DNA from: Pseudomonas sp. Seg1
GTDB taxonomy: Bacteria > Pseudomonadota > Gammaproteobacteria > Pseudomonadales > Pseudomonadaceae
DNA length: 64,000 nucleotides
NCBI RefSeq assembly: GCF_018326005.1
Contig: NZ_AP021903.1
Span: 4,249,501 to 4,313,500, forward strand
Reading direction: 5' to 3'
The translations under genes and the position numbers were made by a program. The notes under the pieces were generated by a model. That model saw nothing but the letters and a program-made list of their open reading frames with translations, did no database searches and was not told the DNA's origin. Of the stretch, positions 44,077 to 51,446 are shown piece after piece (position 1 is the first letter of the stretch; each line of letters opens with the position of its first letter).

Positions 44077-44826
44077 TCACTGCACCGGCAAGAAATTCAG
44101 GAACAGCAGGCTTTGCGCGTAGTTCAGACCGATCCGCCGGTAGCGCTCATCGAGCATTTGCGTCAGCAAATCCAGGCGCGCGACGATTTTGCTGAACTCG
44201 GTGGCGAAGCTCAGGTTGCTGCCCTCCTCCGAGATCTCATTGGAGAACAACAACGGCTGGCCTTCCTTGTTCTGCCGCTGCGACAGAATCCACATGGCCT
44301 TCTCAATATTGCGCGCCGAGTTGTGCACAAACGTCGGATTGATCGCGTCGGTCATGTAGAACTCGGTGCGATTGCCATGGGCAGTCACCAGCATGCTGCC
44401 AATGGCATAGATGAACGCACCGACCCGGTCACCGAGAAACTCCGGGCTCATCGCATAGCTGAGCGCGGCCAGATCCTTGCGACCGCCGAGCACCGGCAGC
44501 GGCTGTTGCTGCTCGATCGCCAGGCGCACCTGTTTCACCGCCGTGTTGATATTGAGGAAACCGGATTTGCGCAGCTCCTCGGGGTTGCGCAGGTACAGCT
44601 TGCCCATCAAGCGGTAGAGGCTGTTGAGGTTGTCGCGCATCGCCATCGTGGCCATGCGATCGACGCTGGTCTGCAGGAATTCCTGCGGCTGACCTTCACG
44701 CATCTGATTGAAGAAACCGTTGCCGTCCTGATGGCTGCAACCGCTGAACAACAGCGACGACAGACACACCAGCAGCAAGCACGGTCGGCGAAAAAATACG
44801 GTGATCAGGTCAAAAACGCTCGGCAT
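44077..44826 (-). CDS. Lipoprotein of unknown function
   Basis: 249 residues from MPSVFDLITVFFRRPCLLLV (GAGAA before the ATG; a GTG six codons earlier is possible). Lipobox LFSGC. The mature protein is helical, with DRMATMAMRDNLNSLYRLMGKLYLRNPEELRKSG, SYAMSPEFLGDRVGAFIYAIGSMLVTAHGNRTEFYMTDAINP and SFATEFSKIVARLDLLTQMLDERYRRIGLNYAQSLLFL. I recognise no named domain. It is a single gene facing away from the aldose epimerase. Confidence 0.82.
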   Translation of the reverse strand: MPSVFDLITVFFRRPCLLLVCLSSLLFSGCSHQDGNGFFNQMREGQPQEFLQTSVDRMATMAMRDNLNSLYRLMGKLYLRNPEELRKSGFLNINTAVKQVRLAIEQQQPLPVLGGRKDLAALSYAMSPEFLGDRVGAFIYAIGSMLVTAHGNRTEFYMTDAINPTFVHNSARNIEKAMWILSQRQNKEGQPLLFSNEISEEGSNLSFATEFSKIVARLDLLTQMLDERYRRIGLNYAQSLLFLNFLPVQ

Positions 44827-45098
44827 GAATTCTCGAACAGGCACATTCCTGTGCGGCGGGAGTCACCGCATCCTGGCCATGGATAGAGCCGCCGATTGCA
44901 AAAAAGTGCAGTGCTCACAGTGTTTCCCGACCTTCTGCAACCATTTAGTCTGACTTTATCATTGCAATAAACGCTTAATCGGCTATAAATTTTCACTCAA
45001 ATCTTAAATAGCATGACTATTACCATCCCTATGTAGGAACGGCCTGCGGCAGCTCCTATACCGGGATTTGAAAACAACAACAAAAAGGAAGGTCAACC

Positions 45099-46247
45099 AT
45101 GCTTCAATCCCGTCACCTGCTCTCCGGCCTCGGACTCTCTCTGATGATCGCCACCCTTTCCGCCAACGCGGCGGGCCTCAGCGCCGAACACACAGCCTTC
45201 GGCAAAACCAATGACGGCACGCCCGTCGAGCAATACATCCTGCGCAACAGCCATGGCATGCAAGCCACCGTCATCACCTACGGCGCGACCCTGCAATCGC
45301 TGAAAGTGGCGGACAAGCACGGCAAGTTCGACGACGTGGTGCTCGGCTTCGATGATGTGCAGGGCTATCAGAAAGGCACCGCGTATTTCGGCGCGACCAT
45401 CGGCCGCTTCGGCAATCGCCTCGCCGAGGGCGCGTTCGAACTCGATGGCAAGCGCTATCAAGTGCCGCAGAACGACAAGACCAATGCCCTGCACGGCGGC
45501 ACATCAGGCTTCGATAAAAAAGTCTGGAAAGCGCAGGAAACCAAGGACAAGGATTCGGTCGGCGTGACCCTGACCTATCTGTCGCCGGACGGCGAAATGG
45601 GATTTCCAGGCAACCTCACCACTGAGGTGACCTATCGCCTCACCGACAACAACGAACTGCGCATCGACTACAAGGCCAGCACCGACAAACCGACGGTGCT
45701 CAACCTGACCAACCACAGTTACTTCAATTTGGCCGGCGCCGGAAATGGCGACATTCTCAAACAGGTCGCGACCCTGCATGCCAGTCATTACACCCCCGTC
45801 ACGGCCAAGTTGATCCCGACCGGCGAACTGGCGCCGGTAGCCGGCACGCCGATGGATTTCAGCAAACCGACAGCGATTGGCACGCATATAAAAGCTGATC
45901 ATCCGCAGTTGAAATTCGCCGAACCAAAACAGGGCGGCTTCGATTTCAATTGGGCGCTGGATACCAAGGGTGATGTAAACAAGGTCGCCGCTGAAGTCAG
46001 CGATCCGCAGTCAGGCCGGCATCTGCAACTGTTTACCAACGAACCGGGCGTGCAGTTCTACACCAGCAACTTCCTCGACGGCACGGTCAAGGGCAAGGGT
46101 GGCAAGGTGTATCCGCATTGGGGGGCGTTTACTCTGGAGACGCAGCACTATCCTGACTCGCCGAACCAGCCGGACTTCCCGAGTACGCGTCTGGACCCAG
46201 GGCAGACTTACACCCAAAGCGTGGTGCTGAAGTTCTCCGCAAAATAG
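45099..46247 (+). CDS. Aldose 1-epimerase with signal peptide
   Basis: 382 residues. Signal peptide MLQSRHLLSGLGLSLMIATLSANA puts it in the periplasm. GalM-type fold: ITYGATLQSLKVADKHGKFDDVVLGFDDVQGY, ATIGRFGNRLAEGAFELDGKRYQVPQNDKTNALHGG, catalytic His in LNLTNHSYFNL, catalytic Glu in GAFTLETQHYPDSPNQPDFPS. It interconverts alpha and beta anomers of aldoses such as glucose or galactose. AAGGAAGG precedes the ATG. It is a single gene; sugar-uptake partners are not adjacent. Confidence 0.93.
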   Translation: MLQSRHLLSGLGLSLMIATLSANAAGLSAEHTAFGKTNDGTPVEQYILRNSHGMQATVITYGATLQSLKVADKHGKFDDVVLGFDDVQGYQKGTAYFGATIGRFGNRLAEGAFELDGKRYQVPQNDKTNALHGGTSGFDKKVWKAQETKDKDSVGVTLTYLSPDGEMGFPGNLTTEVTYRLTDNNELRIDYKASTDKPTVLNLTNHSYFNLAGAGNGDILKQVATLHASHYTPVTAKLIPTGELAPVAGTPMDFSKPTAIGTHIKADHPQLKFAEPKQGGFDFNWALDTKGDVNKVAAEVSDPQSGRHLQLFTNEPGVQFYTSNFLDGTVKGKGGKVYPHWGAFTLETQHYPDSPNQPDFPSTRLDPGQTYTQSVVLKFSAK

Positions 46248-46260
46248 ATCCACACTGGAT

Positions 46261-46305
46261 CTGTGGCGAGGGAGCTTGCTCCCGCCGGGCCGCTAAGCGG
46301 CCCCC
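46261..46305. repeat. Partial REP-like palindromes
   Basis: CTGTGGCGAGGGAGCTTGCTCCCGCCGGGCCGCTAAGCGGCCC contains GGGAGC-TT-GCTCCC and GGGCCGCT-AAGCGGCCC hairpins; it may also act as a transcription end for galM. Confidence 0.6.
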
Positions 46306-46306
46306 G

Positions 46307-46846
46307 TCATCTATCGTTTTCGAAGCTCTTGGGAACGGCAAAAACCCTGACAATATCCTCACCACAGGCAACGTCATAAAACCTGCTTTCGTAGAAATCG
46401 AAGAGCGTCTCTACACCGCAGTTGGAAAAATGCCTCCTGACTTCTTCCATCTCTCGCGACACCGTTGCGACGGGGTCACTCTTTAATTTCTCCACAAAAC
46501 CAATAGAGGATGGTTTTGGATAAACAAAGATATTGGGGATCGCTACACCCTGCTCCTCCAGAGCTTCGAAATCGGTGTAAGTCACAGCATAAAAGTGCTT
46601 GTTATCAGCGCCCGCCGCAGTCAACGCCTTTATTGAGTTCAGAAGAAATACGGCGAGACCGGTCAGAAAATCGGAGACTCGGTCACTGCTCATCTGCGCC
46701 TGCAAAAACGCCAATCGGCTGTATCGTGAAACAAGCGGTATCTCTTCAAAACTCTCATAGCTTGAAAAGAACACCCCCATATCGTTATAGGGTTCCTGGC
46801 CAATCACCTTGCTGTAAAAGTCTGTCAGCTTCATCTTCCCGAACAT
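46307..46846 (-). CDS. Hypothetical protein, possible immunity-type
   Basis: 179 residues from MFGKMKLTDFYSKVIGQEPY; the frame could begin at a TTG five codons earlier or at MKLTDF. Soluble alpha/beta composition (GVFFSSYESFEEIPLVSRYSRLAFLQAQMSSDRV, HFYAVTYTDFEALEEQGVAIPNIFVYPKPSSIGFVEKLKSDPVATVSREMEEV). Clearly less GC-rich than flanking genes. First of a row of leftward small genes of unknown function; no domain is recognised. Confidence 0.72.
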   Translation of the reverse strand: MFGKMKLTDFYSKVIGQEPYNDMGVFFSSYESFEEIPLVSRYSRLAFLQAQMSSDRVSDFLTGLAVFLLNSIKALTAAGADNKHFYAVTYTDFEALEEQGVAIPNIFVYPKPSSIGFVEKLKSDPVATVSREMEEVRRHFSNCGVETLFDFYESRFYDVACGEDIVRVFAVPKSFENDR

Positions 46847-46896
46847 TCCATCAGATCTCAAAACCCTCTACTGTCCGCTGTGCAATGCTGGGCCGA

Positions 46897-47403
46897 TTAA
46901 TTTTTTGTGCTGTTCGCGCCATCGCCCAGCCACCAGTAGAGAAGCGTTTCGTCTTCTATATCATCGATATTCTTGTAAACGTTCGCGTAATACCATTGAA
47001 GCCCGGTCTCCTCGCGGAACGCGTCGAAGAACAGTGCGATGTTATCCATTCCGGTCTTCGCGGGAATGGCCAAAGTCAAATTCCCTTTGTATACGCCGTC
47101 CAAGGTACCGTTGAGATGGTTGCCAACGTCCGCCTCCAGCCTCGCCAGACGCTCTGGCGAAATGTGGCTGGAATAGATGTGAATACAGAAATTACCTCCC
47201 CTTCTCAGTATCTCGGCGTGTGTCTGAGAATTTTCCAGGGAAACCACATCGCCTCTGGCCAGATTCAACGCCAGCCCCGGTGATGAAAGCAATTCATAGG
47301 TATGCTCAGCCAGTTTTCTCGCGGGTAAAGATTCAAACACCGCCCCTTTGGAGTTCTTTCCGGCATACACGCGAATATGTTCTACAGATCCTTCGTCTAC
47401 CAT
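46897..47403 (-). CDS. DUF4265-family protein
   Basis: 168 residues; GGAG six bases before the ATG. The DUF4265 layout is recognisable: EHIRVYAGKNSKGAVFESLPARKLAEHTYELLSSPGLALNLARGDVVSLENSQTHAEILRRGGNFCIHIYSSHISPERLARLEADVGNHLNGTLDG, then NLTLAIPAKTGMDNIALFFDAFREETGLQWYYANVY. Proteins of this family occur as orphans in polymorphic-toxin loci and are suspected immunity proteins; here this is inference. Lower GC, same direction as its neighbours. Confidence 0.75.
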   Translation of the reverse strand: MVDEGSVEHIRVYAGKNSKGAVFESLPARKLAEHTYELLSSPGLALNLARGDVVSLENSQTHAEILRRGGNFCIHIYSSHISPERLARLEADVGNHLNGTLDGVYKGNLTLAIPAKTGMDNIALFFDAFREETGLQWYYANVYKNIDDIEDETLLYWWLGDGANSTKN

Positions 47404-47463
47404 CCAATACTCCTAACCCGGTGCTCTAAGGCAAAATCAGACCCTGTACACACAGAGCGAGGA

Positions 47464-47928
47464 TCAAATGCGGTGCTCAAGAAAGCTGTAGAAATTGCTG
47501 ATGAAGTCTCTCCGTAGACCCGGCAGTATCCTCTTCAAGATCAGGAAATAAAGATAGACCGGTGTGCCGCCATCCCCTTCCTCTTCCCAGATTTCCTCTG
47601 TCCCAAAGCAATAGAGCACAGCCCGAACAAAATTTACAAAACACTCATCCGTCTTACGGTACTGCTGCTCCATCTGCCAGAGTTCAACCTTGAGCTTCGT
47701 TCGGAATGCCTCATCACTTTCTATTCTTTCCCGCGAGAGGCCTGCCGTCAGATAGGGAAGCAACAACTCCAATTTGGCACTGGAAATAGCGTCAAGCTTG
47801 CCTCTCTGGATAAGACCCAATAGATAACGAGTGTACTCACAGGTCATTTCTCCATAAGACACACTCGCCTCAAGCAGCTGTTCTTCCAGACGATCAAACT
47901 CATTATTTTCCAAACTATCCAGCATCAT
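47464..47928 (-). CDS. Hypothetical helical protein
   Basis: 154 residues (ATG at 47928 or the next codon). Fully helical prediction: MLDSLENNEFDRLEEQLLEASVSYGEMTCEYTRYLLGLIQRGKLDAISSAKLELLLPYLTAGLSRERIES, then YRKTDECFVNFVRAVLYCFGTEEIWEEEGDGGTPVYLYFLILKRILPGLRRDFISNFYSFLEHRI. No known domain. It is followed 60 bases later by the DUF4265 gene. Similar short, acidic, helical proteins are frequent in immunity arrays. Confidence 0.7.
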   Translation of the reverse strand: MMLDSLENNEFDRLEEQLLEASVSYGEMTCEYTRYLLGLIQRGKLDAISSAKLELLLPYLTAGLSRERIESDEAFRTKLKVELWQMEQQYRKTDECFVNFVRAVLYCFGTEEIWEEEGDGGTPVYLYFLILKRILPGLRRDFISNFYSFLEHRI

Positions 47929-47994
47929 AAAATGCTTCTTCCATTACTGACCGATCCGTGGCTAGCGCAGACGCAGTTGTCGACTGTCACAGAA

Positions 47995-48053
47995 AAAGGC
48001 CCACTCTTTACTGGGCCTTTAAATCACAGACGCTCGCGTTCAGCGAGCGTCTG
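47995..48053. terminator. Two consecutive hairpins between island genes
   Basis: AAAGGCCC/GGGCCTTT (47995-48020), then CAGACGCTCGC-GTTCA-GCGAGCGTCTG (48027-48053). The first has T/A tails on both sides. They separate the exported protein gene from 47464-47928. Confidence 0.75.
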
Positions 48054-48072
48054 TTGTATCTGACCTGTCAGA

Positions 48073-48477
48073 TCACCCCTCGATCAGCCCGGCGCTTTTC
48101 AAGCCCTCGCGCATGCCCTGATCCGCCTGTTCGCACCACTGCTTGAGCGTCAGACCCGATGGCAGGTTGGCTTCCAGCTTCTGGTATTTACCTTCCGTCA
48201 GCACTTCCCCCTTACGACCGTTGGCTTCGCTCCTGTCGCCTTCGCTCTTGTCCATCTCACCCGGCATCTCGGAGACAAACCCCACCATTTTATTGGCGTT
48301 ATCCACGCTGTCAGCTTTCAGCAAGCCCTTGTCAACGCAATGCTTGATCAGGCCGGCCGTGTTACGCCCCATGTCGTAAATCCCCTTCAGCGTGGCAGCG
48401 TCCGGCCCCTCCGCGTGGGCAACATTGACGGTGCCGAAAGCGGCGGTGATTGCAAAAATGAAAGCGGCTTTTTTCAT
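48073..48477 (-). CDS. Exported hypothetical protein
   Basis: 134 residues: signal peptide MKKAAFIFAITAAFGTVNVAHA, then a helical domain with two Cys (GLIKHCVDKGLLKADSVDNANKMVGFVSEMPGEMDKSEGDRSEANGRKGEVLTEGKYQKLEANLPSGLTLKQWCEQADQGMREGLKSAGL) that could form a disulfide. AAAGGAATAAAC precedes the ATG. Composition is nearer to the host than its neighbours. I do not recognise the family. Confidence 0.78.
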   Translation of the reverse strand: MKKAAFIFAITAAFGTVNVAHAEGPDAATLKGIYDMGRNTAGLIKHCVDKGLLKADSVDNANKMVGFVSEMPGEMDKSEGDRSEANGRKGEVLTEGKYQKLEANLPSGLTLKQWCEQADQGMREGLKSAGLIEG

Positions 48478-48518
48478 GTTTATTCCTTTAAAGATGAGGC
48501 GGGTTGTTGAATACAGAA

Positions 48519-48923
48519 CTATGACTGAGGCTTCCTACTTGCGAAATTATATCTCGCCATACTGACAACGCTTTCACTCTCGTCCTCAAGCAGCTTCTCC
48601 AGGATTGCAATAGGCGCTTTTCTATTTGCAGCTATTGCCCCCCTGACAAGAGAATTGGGGTCTTGAGAAAGACGCTCAAACAATGTTTGCGATAACTTTC
48701 GCTTTGAAGCAACAAAATACCGGACGTCATCGAATACACACAGCTCTTCAAGAATTTCCACCGGCACCGTTTTATTGTGCGCAACCCATCTTCTGTACTC
48801 GGGGAATTTCTCGATCACCTCACGCCATACCGAAATCGGCGCCTCTTCCATAGCGGCTCGATCGTACTCGTCTTTCACTTCACTTCCACGCAGTGCCACA
48901 AACTCTTCAGCAGAGGTAATCAT
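48519..48923 (-). CDS. HEAT-like repeat protein, possible immunity protein
   Basis: 134 residues from MITSAEEFVALRGSEVKDEYDRAAMEEAPISVWREVIEKFPEYRRWVAHNKTVPVEILEELCVFDDVRYFVASKRKLSQTLFERLSQDPNSLVRGAIAANRKAPIAILEKLLEDE. Three to four helical repeats with the pattern P-x-x-I-L-E-x-L...D-D/S-x-V-R. This form is familiar beside CDI/Rhs toxins, which suggests immunity, but no toxin is present here. AAGGAAG lies before the ATG. Confidence 0.76.
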   Translation of the reverse strand: MITSAEEFVALRGSEVKDEYDRAAMEEAPISVWREVIEKFPEYRRWVAHNKTVPVEILEELCVFDDVRYFVASKRKLSQTLFERLSQDPNSLVRGAIAANRKAPIAILEKLLEDESESVVSMARYNFASRKPQS

Positions 48924-49021
48924 ATTGCTTCCTTACATTCATTGCAGTGACCTTATGCACCGTCACCACCAGGTACGTCATCCGTAAACTGCTTCATGGC
49001 AGGTCTGACCAGCAGTGCGGC

Positions 49022-49618
49022 TTAGAGCGCTGCAATCAAACGATTAAATGCACGTGCGCAGCCTCGTTGCCTTGCATCTCTAATCATCGAATCGTGAGTG
49101 AACGGTTCAAGCGTTTCGCGAACCGCTTTCTTAGCTATTGCATTGAAGTGTGCATTATCAAAATCACACTCCAGCGTTGAAACCCTATAAGAATTGCGCT
49201 TGGACCACTGATCGAATCGTATTACGATTTTCTCGTCAAAAATCAGTGCCCCATCACTTTTATCCTCGAAAAAGAAGAACTCCTTACGATTCGTATCGAC
49301 ATGCCCCGTTGATGTAGCAAATGGCTGCTTTCTTAAAAGCGAAGTCAGCCTTACCCCACCTGCAATACCAAGACCTCCCCCCAGACTCTCACTCGCGAAA
49401 AAATACTGCTTGAAAACAACCATTATTTTTCTACGAAAATAAGGAACTTCGTATGCTTTCTCGAAAGAATGAAAACCATTCGGATCGCCGATCAGTTCAA
49501 AATCGGCACTTATCAAATCCGCCCCGGAGAAGCCGTTCAACCCAAAAATACCTGGCTGAAGATTACCCGCCCTCTCTATAAACAACTGAACAAGCTGATG
49601 AAAATCAGTAGAAATCAC
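49022..49618 (-). CDS. Hypothetical protein, possible in-frame nonsense truncation
   Basis: 198 residues with a GTG start (AAGGGA five bases upstream). Sequence FIERAGNLQPGIFGLNGFSGADLISADFELIG, YFRRKIMVVFKQYFFASESLGGGLGIAGGVRLTSLLRKQPFATSTGHVDTN, HFNAIAKKAVRETLEPFTHDSMIRDARQRGCARAFNRLIAAL; no domain recognised. After the TAA the same frame continues for 22 codons (AALLVRPAMKQFTDDVPGGDGA) to a second TAA at 48953. The extension is acidic and Gly-rich like a natural C-terminus. Low GC. Confidence 0.68.
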   Translation of the reverse strand: MISTDFHQLVQLFIERAGNLQPGIFGLNGFSGADLISADFELIGDPNGFHSFEKAYEVPYFRRKIMVVFKQYFFASESLGGGLGIAGGVRLTSLLRKQPFATSTGHVDTNRKEFFFFEDKSDGALIFDEKIVIRFDQWSKRNSYRVSTLECDFDNAHFNAIAKKAVRETLEPFTHDSMIRDARQRGCARAFNRLIAAL

Positions 49619-49629
49619 ATATTCCCTTA

Positions 49630-49770
49630 TTACGCGCTACCGGCGTTCGTACCCGCGGCATGCTCCTCACTAACAATGGCTCCCAGCTGTTTCAGTTCAG
49701 GCACACGCGAAGAGTCTGGATCGGAATCGATGCCCGCTCGTGCGGATTTCTTGAGCCGATCCACACTCAT
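49630..49770 (-). CDS. Short frame before the 49618 gene, small protein or remnant
   Basis: 46 residues from MSVDRLKKSARAGIDSDPDS, ending ELKQLGAIVSEEHAAGTNAGSA. It ends in TAATAA ten bases before the next gene start. The frame is open eight codons further back to a TAG and no convincing ribosome-binding site is seen. It could be a real tiny gene or the 3' end of a lost one. Confidence 0.35.
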   Translation of the reverse strand: MSVDRLKKSARAGIDSDPDSSRVPELKQLGAIVSEEHAAGTNAGSA

Positions 49771-49940
49771 CGTTTTATCGAGGCATCTTAAAACACACTA
49801 GCAGGCTGACGCTATTGCCGGTCAGAATGGCGATGAGTGATCAAACTTCATGCCAGATATCACAAAGCCCCTGCGGATCAAGGTCCTGAGCGAAACCTAC
49901 CGTCTTCCTGCGTCACTCGAACCGAATCAACAATGAAAAA

Positions 49941-49963
49941 TGCGCAACTTCTTGCGCACTTGC
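49941..49963 (-). terminator. Orphan terminator-like hairpin
   Basis: TGCGCAA-GAAG-TTGCGCA followed on the reverse strand by five T (49936-49940). No leftward gene lies upstream of it; 49771-50128 otherwise holds only a short palindrome (50010-50050). Confidence 0.5.
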
Positions 49964-50009
49964 CCGGGCAGGTGTTTAACGAAAAATTGTTAAATGAAAA
50001 GCGCAAGAT

Positions 50010-50050
50010 CAAAAGATCGCAGAGGAGCTGCCGAAGGCTGCGATCTTTTG
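50010..50050. repeat. Inverted repeat CAAAAGATCGCAG
   Basis: CAAAAGATCGCAG (50010-50022) and CTGCGATCTTTTG (50038-50050), separated by 15 bases. It is a common intergenic palindrome class in fluorescent pseudomonads and lies just before the aldo/keto reductase gene. Confidence 0.7.
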
Positions 50051-50128
50051 CGTTTTGAGCCTCATGGAACCCCTGCGCTATCCTGCTGCCCACTAAAAGG
50101 TATCGACACGTTCAGAAAGGAGGATTGC

Positions 50129-50950
50129 ATGCGTACTCTCGAGTTGGCCGGTGTGCAGGTGCCGGTGATTGGCCAGGGCACCTGGCGCATGGGCGAAGAC
50201 CGTTCGGCGCACAAGCGTGAAGTGGCGGCGCTGCGCACGGGTATTGAGTTGGGCATGACCCTGATCGATACAGCGGAGATGTACGCCGACGGCGGTGCCG
50301 AAACAGTCGTCGGCGAGGCCATCGCCGGGCTGCGCGATCAGGTGTTTCTGGTGAGCAAGGTCTACCCGCACAACGCCAGCCGCACAGGCATCCCACAGGC
50401 TTGCGAGCGCAGCCTGCGTCGGCTCGACACCGATTACATCGACCTCTATCTGTTGCATTGGCGCGGCCAGTATCCGCTGGAAGAAACCGTGGAAGCGTTC
50501 GAACGCCTGCGCGAAGAAGGCAAGATCGGCCGCTGGGGTGTGTCGAATTTCGATGTCGACGACCTCGAAGAACTCTCCAGTTCAGCCTGTGCGACCAATC
50601 AGGTGCTCTACAACCTGGAAGAGCGTGGCATCGAATTCGATCTGCTGCCGTGGTGCCAACACCAGCGCATGCCGTTGATGGCCTACTGTCCGATTGGCCA
50701 GGGTGGCGCGATGCTGGCTGAACCGTTGCTGAAGCAGATCGCCATTAGTCATGGCGTCACTCCCGCACAGGTTTCGCTGGCGTGGATTCTGCGTCAGGAT
50801 GGTGTGATTGCGATTCCCAAGGCTGTGCGACCGGAACATGTGCAACTCAATGCACAAGCGGCGCAGCTGCAATTGGAGGCCGGGGATCTGGCGGCGCTGG
50901 ACCAGGTGTTTCAAGCGCCACAACGCAAGCAGCGACTGGCCATGGTCTGA
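50129..50950 (+). CDS. Aldo/keto reductase
   Basis: 273 residues from MRTLELAGVQVPVIGQGTWRMG; AAAGGAGG is five bases before the ATG and 45 upstream codons are excluded. AKR motifs: catalytic Asp/Tyr in GMTLIDTAEMYADGGAE, Lys in QVFLVSKVYPHNAS, His in DLYLLHWRG, NADPH-binding end QDGVIAIPKAVRPEHVQLN. A soluble NADPH-dependent carbonyl reductase; the substrate is unknown. The DUF1810 gene follows 25 bases later, perhaps co-transcribed. Confidence 0.92.
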   Translation: MRTLELAGVQVPVIGQGTWRMGEDRSAHKREVAALRTGIELGMTLIDTAEMYADGGAETVVGEAIAGLRDQVFLVSKVYPHNASRTGIPQACERSLRRLDTDYIDLYLLHWRGQYPLEETVEAFERLREEGKIGRWGVSNFDVDDLEELSSSACATNQVLYNLEERGIEFDLLPWCQHQRMPLMAYCPIGQGGAMLAEPLLKQIAISHGVTPAQVSLAWILRQDGVIAIPKAVRPEHVQLNAQAAQLQLEAGDLAALDQVFQAPQRKQRLAMV

Positions 50951-50975
50951 GCCAGCGGCTGGCGAGGGCTTCGCG

Positions 50976-51446
50976 ATGAGAAGCACTGATCAGTACGACC
51001 CCTTCAACCTGCAACGATTTGTCCAGGCCCAGGACCCGGTGTTCGAACGGGTCCAGCGTGAACTCGACGAGGGCCGCAAACGCAGCCACTGGATGTGGTT
51101 TGTCTTCCCGCAGTTCGCCGGGCTGGGCGGCAGCGAAATGTCCCGACGCTATGCCATCGGTTCGGCCGAAGAGGCCCGAGCCTATCTGGATCATCCGTTG
51201 CTCGGGGCGCGGCTGCGCACCTGCACGCAACTTGTATTGAATGTTCAGCAACGCTCGATCGCCGAGATTTTCGGCCATCCCGATGACTTGAAATTTCACT
51301 CCTCGATGACGCTATTCGCCCAGTTCACCGCTGACGACAGCCTGTTCAATCAGGCGCTGGAGCGCTATTTCCACGGCATTCTCGATGAATGGACGCTGCA
51401 GCTGCTCGACTCAAAACAGGCCCAGTTGCCCCCCGATCAGGGTTGA
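50976..51446 (+). CDS. DUF1810-family protein
   Basis: 156 residues from [23 protein letters not shown]1810 hallmark residues: [66 protein letters not shown] and [13 protein letters not shown]. This helical family is related to NADAR-like folds and has no settled function. It converges with polB and overlaps its 3' end by 36 bases. Confidence 0.93.
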   Translation: MRSTDQYDPFNLQRFVQAQDPVFERVQRELDEGRKRSHWMWFVFPQFAGLGGSEMSRRYAIGSAEEARAYLDHPLLGARLRTCTQLVLNVQQRSIAEIFGHPDDLKFHSSMTLFAQFTADDSLFNQALERYFHGILDEWTLQLLDSKQAQLPPDQG

